Part shown: positions 36,664 to 44,271 of the stretch, one piece after another | Position numbering within the stretch: the first letter of the stretch is position 1 | Layout of the letters: each line of letters opens with the position of its first letter | DNA from: JAHEKD01 sp965215945 | Lineage (GTDB): Bacteria; Pseudomonadota; Gammaproteobacteria; Arenicellales; JAHEKD01 | Direction: 5' to 3' | Assembly (NCBI GenBank): GCA_965215945.1 | Contig: CBDCFC010000025.1 | Coordinates: 186,001-250,000 of the forward strand | Length of the DNA: 64,000 bases | Program-made: the position numbers and the translations under genes | The notes under the pieces: generated by a model | Told to the model about the DNA's origin: nothing | What the model saw: only the letters and a program-made list of their open reading frames with translations | Database searches by the model: none

Positions 36664-36967
36664 ACGGAAAAAATTAGAAGCTAAAGGTTGGCGAGTCGGC
36701 ACGACCGCTGATTTTCTGAATCTAACACCTGAAGAACAGGCATTCATAAATATGAAACTATCTCTAAGCAAACGCCTTAAAGAAATGAGACGACGAAAAC
36801 ACCTAAGCCAAGTCGATTTTGCAAGAATGATTAAATCCAGTCAGTCCAGGGTAGCAAAAATGGAAGCAGGAGAAGCCTCGGTATCAATCGATCTGCTTAT
36901 TAAGTCATTACTGGCCTTGGGTGCTTCACAACAAGATTTGGCGAAAACAATATCTGCTAAATCTTAA
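36647..36967 (+). CDS. HigA-like XRE-family antitoxin
   Basis: A 106-residue antitoxin. The C-terminal two thirds is a Cro/CI-type helix-turn-helix (about residues 40-90, LKEMRRRKHLSQVDFARMIKSSQSRVAKMEAGEASVSIDLLIKSLLALG). The N-terminus (KKLEAKGWRVGTTADFLNLTPEEQAFI) is the part that usually neutralises the toxin. It probably represses the pair through the palindrome at 36298-36317. Confidence 0.88.
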   Translation: MMKSAKRKKLEAKGWRVGTTADFLNLTPEEQAFINMKLSLSKRLKEMRRRKHLSQVDFARMIKSSQSRVAKMEAGEASVSIDLLIKSLLALGASQQDLAKTISAKS

Positions 36968-37020
36968 AAAACAAAAATGGACTCGAAAAAATTGAGTCTA
37001 AGCCTAATTAATGTTTTTTA

Positions 37021-37395
37021 TCATACCTGCACCCAAAAATGCTTGCTCTCTTCATGAACCGCCTGGTCTGGTTTAGGAAATTCCGGATCAGCGAATGAAC
37101 CAACAGCAACGGCTACGAATTCTGGTTTGCGTTCAGGCTTCCAGTAAACTGTTGAACCACAGTTTGGGCAAAAATAAAAGGATACTTTATATCCATTATC
37201 ACTAGTACGCTCATAGCAACTAGCATTGCCTGTAATTTCCACCTTCTCACAAGCGAAGAAAGCCGCAATCCCGTAAGTGCTGCCAGTTCGTTTCTGACAC
37301 TCTAAGCAGTGACACAAAGAAACGAGGCTTGGCTCGTCAAAACACTTGACCTTTATTCGTGGACAAGAACAAGTTGCTATTCGTTCCTTAATAAT
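37021..37395 (-). CDS. Gfa-like zinc protein (GFA/CENP-V family), start codon unclear
   Basis: A member of the family named after glutathione-dependent formaldehyde-activating enzyme. The best ATG/GTG/TTG start (TTG at 37317) would begin at CHCLECQKRTGS and lose the first zinc cysteines. The same frame stays open upstream and reads ERIATCSCPRIKVKCFDEPSLVS, which restores the usual CxC motif, but contains no ATG, GTG or TTG before a TGA. Two ATT codons at 37390-37395 follow a CCGGAG. Either a rare ATT start is used or the start has been lost. The remaining motifs CHCLEC and CPNCGSTVYW are intact. No catalytic function is established for most family members. Confidence 0.7.
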   Translation of the reverse strand: MIKERIATCSCPRIKVKCFDEPSLVSLCHCLECQKRTGSTYGIAAFFACEKVEITGNASCYERTSDNGYKVSFYFCPNCGSTVYWKPERKPEFVAVAVGSFADPEFPKPDQAVHEESKHFWVQV

Positions 37396-37442
37396 ATTCT
37401 CCGGTTTTCTATTTGCTCGAATGAAGTATTTGTTAACGTTTG

Positions 37443-38276
37443 TTAGAGATTTTCGAAGTAGGTCTCATCAACAATAATTTCTTCGACTATTTTTTCTTTT
37501 TTCTCAATTCCAATATTTAATTCTTTCAATTTGGCAACTAAATCTTCACCATCAATTAAATCTAATGGTGGCGCACCATCTCTTTGTGCTTCTCTCCTAG
37601 CATCTCGCGTAAACGTACCAGTAGCCATCAATAATCCTTTATCAGCTCGCCCAATCATTGCTCCCCTGAAGTCCCTGACAGTCGAGGGAGAAACTGAGCC
37701 TTTGTAGCGCTTACATTGGAAAATAACATGAAAAGATAAAAGGCCGCCTAAACGCACCACTCCCTTGCCATCAATACCACCATCTCCTGATTTTCCAGTT
37801 ACCTCTACAGACGTAAAGCCAGACTCACGTAGTATTCTTTGACAGAGTCGTTCGAAAGCATCTGGAGGTATATTTTTTACTATTTCCAACACATGATCTT
37901 CCCACTGGAGGTCTTCAATTTCTTCCGGTTCTCTTTTCTTTTTATTTAGATTGCTTTTTTTATCAAGATTTTGAACATATTTTTTTACAGCTTCTTTAGA
38001 TATGGTTTTTTGTTTTTGTCCCTGTATGGTTAAGGCCCAAATACCTCTAGACGAATTAGTAATAACACCATATCTCTTCAAATATGTTCTTGCCCATGCA
38101 AGCCGATAACTGAACTTAGTTCTGTTACCTCGGTGAAGCTCTGAAACTTGTTTATCCGATAGCGACATAATTTCAGCAACTTTTTCTTCCTGTTCATCAA
38201 TTGAAGCAGAGCCTCCTAATTTACGGATTGCCATAAATAATGGTTCAAGAAGTTCATCATATTTTGGAGAAGTCAT
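37443..38276 (-). CDS. mrr: Mrr-family restriction endonuclease
   Basis: A 277-residue protein with an N-terminal winged-helix Mrr_N region (about 1-95, AIRKLGGSASIDEQEEKVAEIM, ending TNSSRGIWALT), a basic linker (KKYVQNLDKKSNLNKKKREPEE) and a C-terminal PD-(D/E)xK nuclease (about 130-265). The catalytic pieces are visible: FERLCQRILRESGFTSVEVTGKSGDGGIDGKG (Asp) and FHVIFQCKRYKG (Q-x-K). Mrr proteins cut foreign or modified DNA. The surrounding bases are AT-richer than the flanks, and a toxin-antitoxin pair sits next to it, which fits an acquired defence patch. Confidence 0.9.
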   Translation of the reverse strand: MTSPKYDELLEPLFMAIRKLGGSASIDEQEEKVAEIMSLSDKQVSELHRGNRTKFSYRLAWARTYLKRYGVITNSSRGIWALTIQGQKQKTISKEAVKKYVQNLDKKSNLNKKKREPEEIEDLQWEDHVLEIVKNIPPDAFERLCQRILRESGFTSVEVTGKSGDGGIDGKGVVRLGGLLSFHVIFQCKRYKGSVSPSTVRDFRGAMIGRADKGLLMATGTFTRDARREAQRDGAPPLDLIDGEDLVAKLKELNIGIEKKEKIVEEIIVDETYFENL

Positions 38277-38639
38277 TTTTACTTCCTAAAAACTCTAACA
38301 GTAGGAAAGGAAATTCATAGTTCCATAAAAATTATGGGAAACTGAACATTAAATCCGTTTTTTCTTTCGTTAATCATGAGTTGATATTTTGTTCATCTTT
38401 AATATTGTCCGTACTCGTTTATGTTTTCTTTAATTATACAACTTAGTATTTTGATCGCCAATTACAGGTTCGACTAGATATCATAAACATGGAACTGGCT
38501 TCAAGCAGATTCAGCTTTCGCCAGAATGACGGGGTGTTGTTAATGCTAAAATGAAGTCAGATTAGTTTTAAGGGATTTTGGCTCCCTGCATTGTCGGGAC
38601 TGACTTCACTAGAATGACGATAATAAACAGGAGGATTTC
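38277..38639. other. Non-coding gap with repeat fragments
   Basis: A 363-base AT-rich gap without a credible gene. Its right half contains the CTTTCGCCAGAATGACG repeat fragment (about 38514-38531) that recurs in variant form at 42035-42049 and near 54178-54195. A good AGGAGG ribosome site for the next gene ends it (about 38630). Confidence 0.5.
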
Positions 38640-39494
38640 ATGAGTAAAGTTATTTTATTAATTCATGGGCGCAGTAATAAACCGCAGGAAAGTACATTAA
38701 CAAGATGGTGGTTGAATGCGATTAATGATGGTCAAGAGTTTATTGATCGACCTTTGATTAATGAGGCCGTTACTCCTGTGGAGATGGCGTATTATGCCGA
38801 TATTTATCATCCCGCTCCTGAAATAGCAGCTGAAGTCAAGGAGCCGTATAGAAGGCCCAAAGCGGGGGCGATAAAGGTTTATAACGATTCCTTGTTCGAT
38901 TTTTTGCGAGATATCGGTGGTGAGGTTATTGGAGCCGGGATTGATGCGTTTGAGTCGTTAACAGGAGTATTGTCGACGCTTGCCGGGCAGGTCATCAAAG
39001 AGCTGCAGGCCGATTTGCATAGTTATTATACCGATCAGGCCAGTCGCGATGCGATTCAGCAACGCCTGATTGATAAGATCGTTCAATATCAAAATCACGA
39101 AATCATTTTGATATCGCATTCCATGGGGAGTATTGTGGCGTATGACGTTTTGCGGCGCATGGGTAAGGATATTCAGTTTAACGGTATTTTTGTTGAGCAT
39201 TTTGTGACACTGGGTTCGCCGCTAGGTTTTGCGCCGGTGAAATCAAGAATATTCGATCAGAACAATGGGCAGTTGCGCACGCCGAGTATCGTCAGTCAAA
39301 GCTGGAGTAATTTTGCTGATGGCCGTGATATTGTCACCCTGGACACAAGGTTGTCTGATGATTTTGCCGAGAATAGTCAGGGCATTAAAGTCGTAGACGA
39401 CAGGGTGGCCTGTGATTATCCCGACAATCCGCACAAGTCCTATGGTTATTTACGCACGCCGGAATTTTCAGGTTTGTTGAGCGGGTTGCTTTAG
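38640..39494 (+). CDS. Alpha/beta hydrolase (lipase-like)
   Basis: A 284-residue cytoplasmic protein with the alpha/beta hydrolase frame: VILLIHGRSNKP near the start, ILISHSMGSIVAYDVLRRMG as nucleophile elbow (Ser in SHSMGS), and FVTLGSPLGF as typically follows in lipase or PGAP1-like proteins. The region with HKSYGYL near the C-terminus may supply the His. There is no signal peptide. The start has an excellent ribosome site. Substrate unknown. Confidence 0.78.
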   Translation: MSKVILLIHGRSNKPQESTLTRWWLNAINDGQEFIDRPLINEAVTPVEMAYYADIYHPAPEIAAEVKEPYRRPKAGAIKVYNDSLFDFLRDIGGEVIGAGIDAFESLTGVLSTLAGQVIKELQADLHSYYTDQASRDAIQQRLIDKIVQYQNHEIILISHSMGSIVAYDVLRRMGKDIQFNGIFVEHFVTLGSPLGFAPVKSRIFDQNNGQLRTPSIVSQSWSNFADGRDIVTLDTRLSDDFAENSQGIKVVDDRVACDYPDNPHKSYGYLRTPEFSGLLSGLL

Positions 39495-39586
39495 TATGAT
39501 GGATACTATAAGGACACCAAGATTTCTCGATTTGCTTGAAGCCGGGGCATGTAGGTTTCTTGTTACACTCGAACTGACAGAAGAGT

Positions 39587-40579
39587 TCAAACTTTTTGTA
39601 TATGCCCAACGGTTTGCAGGTGGCTGTTGAGAATGGTAGGGTGCAAAAATTGTTCGAGTTCGTTTTTCTCTTGTTGATTCAACAAGCCCAACTCATCCAG
39701 CAAACTGACCAGCAGAAAATTAATGCCTCGTACTGAGCCGTCAGCTATCTTTAACGCCATGCCAAGTTTTTGGTCGCGGTCAATCGCAATGTGATAACCC
39801 TCGGCACCGATTTTGGCCAGTATTCTGCCGTTTGTCGCATTGGTCAGATGAGCAGCCAGCTCATGTGTGCCGGACATATATTCAGGGTATTTGGCAATCG
39901 CCTCTTGTAGTTTATGTGATGCTTGTGATTTGGATTCCTCCAGATTTTCATGGTCAACAAATCTTGCCATGGCATGCGCCATGTCCTTGAGCTTAATTGC
40001 AGGTGCCGGAAAGGTGCAACCATCTACCTGCCAATTAAGTTTTTTTGAGTCGGATTGAATGAAGTAATCCAGATTTTGCAGAAACAATTGCTGCACGGGA
40101 TGTTCTAACTGATTGTAACCCTTGGGTTCAAACCCCAAATACTGGCAGACAGTGAGAAACCCTGTGTGCTTGCCCGAACAGTTATGAAAGATACTGTTGC
40201 GATCTTCCCGATTTCTTAGCCTGTTAAGACAGGAGTCCTGATCTAGCGGGTAATCGGGGCCACAAGCAAGGTCATCCGCACTTAAACCGATCAAGTTCAA
40301 CCATTCACTCACCAGCTCAATATGAAACGGTTCACCCATGTGTGAGGCGCAGGTCAAGGATAAATGTCGATGATCGAGGTTATATGCTTCAGCAGCGCCG
40401 GTTTCGATCAGCGCAACAGCCTGGATGAATTTCAGCGCCGAGCGCGGGAAAGTGACCAGTTCCGGATTACCAATTGAATGAACTAATTCACCGGATGAAT
40501 TGACTACCGCTGCGGCGCCGAAGTGAATGCTTTCTTCGACGTCGCCGCGATAAACGCTTACTCTTTTTTCGTAGTCCAT
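39587..40579 (-). CDS. Asparaginase family protein (Asparaginase_II, PF06089-like)
   Basis: A 330-residue protein matching the thermolabile-type L-asparaginase family typified by the Rhizobium etli enzyme, which is unrelated to E. coli AnsA/AnsB. Landmarks are YRGDVEESIHFGAAAVVNSSGELVHSIGNP, TFPRSALKFIQAVALIETGAA, LSLTCASHMGEPFHI, IFHNCSGKHTGFLTVCQYLG (the SGKH catalytic area) and DGCTFPAPAIKLKDMAHAMA. It would hydrolyse asparagine to aspartate and ammonia. It appears to be a single-gene unit. Confidence 0.85.
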   Translation of the reverse strand: MDYEKRVSVYRGDVEESIHFGAAAVVNSSGELVHSIGNPELVTFPRSALKFIQAVALIETGAAEAYNLDHRHLSLTCASHMGEPFHIELVSEWLNLIGLSADDLACGPDYPLDQDSCLNRLRNREDRNSIFHNCSGKHTGFLTVCQYLGFEPKGYNQLEHPVQQLFLQNLDYFIQSDSKKLNWQVDGCTFPAPAIKLKDMAHAMARFVDHENLEESKSQASHKLQEAIAKYPEYMSGTHELAAHLTNATNGRILAKIGAEGYHIAIDRDQKLGMALKIADGSVRGINFLLVSLLDELGLLNQQEKNELEQFLHPTILNSHLQTVGHIQKV

Positions 40580-40776
40580 GTTTAAAGTATATATGTTTTG
40601 CTATCAGTTATTTATACTGCCTGAAGTGTTCAGACTGTATTTTTTAGAGTCTCTTACAAAAATTCATTAATTTTGCATTTATTCGTAATCATGCTATTTA
40701 ATTTAGGAAATACTCTAGGAGATTCTGGCCTTCGCCCACTGCTGTCCGGAATAAAAGATGTTGATGGTAGTGAAAG

Positions 40777-40842
40777 TGTTGCAGTGCGTGGGTTTTAAGG
40801 CTAAAACCCACACTGTCAACTTAAAACTAAGGCACTGCAACA
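40777..40842 (+). promoter_or_regulatory. Leader hairpins masking the transposase start
   Basis: Inner perfect hairpin GTGGGTTTTA-AGGC-TAAAACCCAC (40788-40811), enclosed by an 11-bp pairing, 40777-40787 with 40832-40842. The outer arm ends on the A of the transposase ATG (40842). This could hide the initiation region in transcripts that read in from outside, as known for IS10 and IS50. Confidence 0.6.
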
Positions 40843-42011
40843 TGTATAGTAATACCCGATTTAGTGAATTATTGAAAGGCTTTCCGAAACAAAGTTTTCA
40901 GCAATGTGTTCAACGCTATCAAGGCGATAAACACAGTAAAGGGTTTCGCTGTTTTGATCAGCTCATGGCGATGATGTACGGTCAATGAGCCGATTGCCGT
41001 TCCTTAAGAGAACTGGAAGCGGGGTTTAATGCCCAATGCGTCCATCATTACCACTTAGGCACCCGATCAATCAAGCGTTCGACCCTTTCCGATGCAAATG
41101 CGAAACGTAGTGTTGAGATGTATAGTGCGTTCTGCGGTCAGTTACTGACGCAGGTGCATCGTCAATTGAAACGTGAGGTGAGTGATTTGTTGTATGTGCT
41201 GGATTCAACCCCGATTCGGCTGAGTGGCCGAGGCTATGAGTGGGTACACGGTCATAGTCAACCGCATATTCCAGGCTTAAAGTTACATGTGCTCTATGCT
41301 CACGAGCAGGCCTTGCCTTGTGAGGTACAGATTACGGCATCGAAGGTCAATGATGTTGAGTTTGGCCGGGATATTAGTGCTGACCCTCACGCAACCTATG
41401 TGTTTGACAAAGGCTATTGTGACTATAATTGGTGGCATCAGCTGGATCAAGCGGGCAGTTATTTTGTCACCCGGTTCAAGCGTAATGCCGCGTTACGGCT
41501 GATTGAACAACGTGCCATCGAGTCTCAAGATGCTGAGATTATTTTAGCCGATGAGCTGGTCTGTTTTAAAAACAAACGCCCTGGGGGCGCACGGATCAAT
41601 CCCTATACCCAACCGCTGCGCCGGATTGTGGTGCAGCGGGAAGATCACCAGCAGCCGTTGATTATCGCCACCAATGATCTAACGAGCCGTGCCGGTGAGA
41701 TCGCTCAAGTCTACAAACAGCGTTGGGGGATTGAATTGTGGTTTAAATGGTTAAAACAACGTTTGAAGATCAAACAGTTCTTTGGGCGCAGTGACAATGC
41801 AGTACGAATTCAAATTCTAATCGCTTTAATTACGTATTTATTGCTGTATCAGTACCATCAACGCTCACAGACAACACAGGGTATCTATTTGTGGTTAGCG
41901 GCACTTAGAGCAACTTTATTCCAACGCCCAGAGAGTGAATATATACGCTATAAAAAACGTCAACGGCAAACTCAATTCAACCTGCAACAACAACACCTAT
42001 TACCTATATGA
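40842..42011 (+). pseudogene. IS4-family transposase, interrupted by in-frame TGA
   Basis: A DDE transposase of about 389 residues if read through. The N-terminus (MYSNTRFSELLKGFPKQSFQQCVQRYQGDKHSKGF) runs to MMYGQ, then TGA at 40986-40988, and continues in the same frame ADCRSLRELEAGFNAQ. The catalytic pieces lie after the stop: VLDSTPIRLSGRG (first Asp), TYVFDKGYCDYNWW (second Asp) and the IS4 Y-R-E region YKQRWGIELWFKWLKQRLKIKQFFG. One base change (for example CGA or TGG to TGA) explains the stop. The copy is therefore probably dead unless supplied in trans. Confidence 0.9.
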
Positions 42012-42116
42012 AATTATTCCGGACAGCAGTGGGACTTCGCCAGAATGACTGACGAGTTTGTATAGTTAAATTGACAGTTATCCAATGCAGTTAACTCTGT
42101 CAACTATTTGCGTTAT

Positions 42117-43262
42117 TTATTTGTACGGATCGGCCGCATCACGAAGTCCATCGCCAAGGAAATTGAATCCTAAGATAACGATGATTACCGGAATTACCGG
42201 AATCATTAGCCAGGGGTAAAGGGCGACCACATTGATATTTTGCGCTTCGTTGAGCAATACACCCCAACTGGTGATGGGCGGCCGTAGCCCCAGGCCCAGA
42301 AAGCTCAAGGCGGTTTCACCGAGTATCATTCCCGGAATTGACAATGAGGCCGAGGCAATCAAATGGCTCATGAATCCCGGCAATAAATGTTTGCCGATAA
42401 TACGTTTTGGTTTCGCGCCCATGAGTTGTGCTGCGGTGCAGTAATCTTCTTCTCTCAGCGCCAATAACTTCGAGCGGACAGCCCGGGCCAAGGATGTCCA
42501 GTCGAGTAACGCCAGGATAATCGTGATTCCAAAAAAGATCAGCAGCGGGCTCCAGGTGACCGGCAAGACAGCTGATAACGCCATCCATAATGGCAGTTCC
42601 GGGAAAGAGCGCAGTATTTCCATGAAGCGTTGAATGACGTTGTCGATCCAGCCGCCGTAATAGCCGGCGATGCCGCCGATAATTATTCCCAAAGTAAAGC
42701 TGACGATGATACCAATCAGGCCGATGGTCAATGAAATGCGCGCACCATGAAAAATGCGCGAGTACATATCGCGGCCCAGGCGATCTGTTCCCATTAAAAA
42801 GAATTGCCCGTCCTCAGCGGGGCAAACAAAATGCCTGTCTGTTTCAAATAGACCCCAGAATTTATAATCATCACCCTTGCAGAAAAAACGCAGTTTGTCG
42901 ATCTTTTCCGGGTTAGTTGTGTATTCACGTTTAAGGTTTTCCATATTAAGCTGGTAATCCAGACCATAAACAAACGGGCCTATGAATTCCCCTTGATGGA
43001 AAAAATGAACCTGCTGCGGCGGCGCATAAATATAATCGGTATTGCGGGTATGCAGGTTATACGGGGTTAAAAACTCACAGAATAGCGCACCGAAATACAT
43101 GAAAAATAAAACAATGGAAGAAACAACCGCGAGTTTGTGGCGCTTTAGCTTCCACCACATCAACTGCCACTGGGAAGCGAAATAATAGCGTTCTTGCTCT
43201 TCGGTTAGCTGCTCGACCGAATAAGGATCAAAAGGTTTATCTGATACAAAGTGCTGTGTCAT
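42117..43262 (-). CDS. Oligopeptide-type ABC transporter permease (OppC/YejE-like)
   Basis: A 381-residue inner-membrane permease and last gene of a leftward ABC importer operon. A cytoplasmic N-terminus leads to the first helix (about residues 45-65), then an unusually long periplasmic segment (about 66-165) that ends GTDRLGRDMYSRIFHGARISL, the OppC signature before the transport domain. The coupling loop is YCTAAQLMGAKPKRIIGKHLLPG, and LSFLGLGLRPPITSWGVLLNEA is typical of the family. It lies 10 bases after its partner permease gene. Confidence 0.88.
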   Translation of the reverse strand: MTQHFVSDKPFDPYSVEQLTEEQERYYFASQWQLMWWKLKRHKLAVVSSIVLFFMYFGALFCEFLTPYNLHTRNTDYIYAPPQQVHFFHQGEFIGPFVYGLDYQLNMENLKREYTTNPEKIDKLRFFCKGDDYKFWGLFETDRHFVCPAEDGQFFLMGTDRLGRDMYSRIFHGARISLTIGLIGIIVSFTLGIIIGGIAGYYGGWIDNVIQRFMEILRSFPELPLWMALSAVLPVTWSPLLIFFGITIILALLDWTSLARAVRSKLLALREEDYCTAAQLMGAKPKRIIGKHLLPGFMSHLIASASLSIPGMILGETALSFLGLGLRPPITSWGVLLNEAQNINVVALYPWLMIPVIPVIIVILGFNFLGDGLRDAADPYK

Positions 43263-43272
43263 TTAGTCTGAC

Positions 43273-44271
43273 TCATTTTGTTATTTCACCTTGCAGTCGA
43301 ATTCGCGGGTCGGTCACTGCCAGTAGCAGATCGGATATCAATACACCAATAACGGTGAGCATTGCCAAAAACATCAAAAACGATCCGGCCAGGTACATGT
43401 CCTGGCTTTGCAGGGCATTGAGCAGCATCGGACCGGTTGTCGGCAGCGATAAAACAACCGCCGTAATTTCAGCGCCGGAAATAACACTGGGCAATAAGCT
43501 ACCGATATCGGCGATAAAAAAGTTAAGCGCCATTCGCAGCGGATATTTGCGCACCAGTTTGCCCTCTTTCATGCCCTTGGCGCGGGCAGTGGTGACGTAT
43601 TGTTTTTGTAATTCATCTAGCAGGTTTGCACGCAAGCGGCGAATCATTCCCGCAGTGCCGGATGTGCCGATAACGATTACCGGAATCCAAAGATGTTCCA
43701 GCACCGATTTGATCTTGGCCCAGCTCCAGGGTTGGTCGATGAATTCGGGCTCCATCAATCCGCCAATTGAAATGCCAAAATAAACATTGGCCAGATAAAG
43801 CATAACCAATGCCAACAAAAAATTGGGCGTGGCCAGGCCGATAAAACCAAGCAGGCTCAAACCATAGTCACCCCAACTATATTGATGGGTCGCAGAATAA
43901 ATGCCTATGGGAAAGGCAATCATCCAGGTAAATATAATTGTTACAACTGAAATTATGACGGTAAGAAACATTCGGTCGCCGACGACTTCTCTCACCGGCA
44001 GATCGAATTCAAATGAATAACCCAGATCACCTTGTAACAGACCTTTAGCCCAGACGAAATATTGCTCGTACAAGGGTTTGTCCAGCCCATATTCCTGGCG
44101 CAGGAATTGAATTTTGGCATCGTCAACCGACTCTCCCTGGCTTTGTAGTTCGGCAATATAGCTTTCAAGATAATCGCCGGGAGGCAGTTGAATAATAATA
44201 AAAACCAAAACACTGATCACAAACAGCGTTGGAATCATCAACAACAGTCGCTTAAATACAAAACTCAGCAT
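43273..44271 (-). CDS. Oligopeptide-type ABC transporter permease (OppB/YejB-like)
   Basis: A 332-residue permease with an N-terminal helix (LLLMIPTLFVISVLVFIIIQLPPGDYLE), the OppB-type FLRQEYGLDKPLYEQYFVWAKGLLQGDLGYSFEFDLPV region and the coupling loop YVTTARAKGMKEGKLVRKYPLRMALNFF. Six membrane segments are expected. Its ATG overlaps the stop of the binding-protein gene by one base (TAATG). Confidence 0.9.
   Translation of the reverse strand: MLSFVFKRLLLMIPTLFVISVLVFIIIQLPPGDYLESYIAELQSQGESVDDAKIQFLRQEYGLDKPLYEQYFVWAKGLLQGDLGYSFEFDLPVREVVGDRMFLTVIISVVTIIFTWMIAFPIGIYSATHQYSWGDYGLSLLGFIGLATPNFLLALVMLYLANVYFGISIGGLMEPEFIDQPWSWAKIKSVLEHLWIPVIVIGTSGTAGMIRRLRANLLDELQKQYVTTARAKGMKEGKLVRKYPLRMALNFFIADIGSLLPSVISGAEITAVVLSLPTTGPMLLNALQSQDMYLAGSFLMFLAMLTVIGVLISDLLLAVTDPRIRLQGEITK

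Larger units (their letters stand above)
40737..42034 (+). mobile_element. IS4-family insertion sequence, inactive
   Basis: An element of about 1.3 kb bounded by a perfect 20-base inverted repeat (40735-40754 CCCACTGCTGTCCGGAATAA, and its complement at 42014-42033). CTTCGCC occurs directly on both sides (40730-40736 and 42035-42041) and is the likely target duplication; removing the element and one copy rejoins a palindromic intergenic repeat, GATTCTGGCCTTCGCCAGAA. The exact ends are uncertain by two to three bases because the duplication and the repeat tips overlap. The single transposase frame carries a stop codon. Confidence 0.88.

Noticed and set aside
27517..42011. TGA read as tryptophan or selenocysteine, to explain the in-frame stops at 27955 and 40986
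   Set aside because: Many intact genes here (for example fdhD, tupA and the aldo/keto reductase) end at TGA in the right place, and no selenocysteine-insertion hairpin was seen after either stop. Plain nonsense mutations are simpler.
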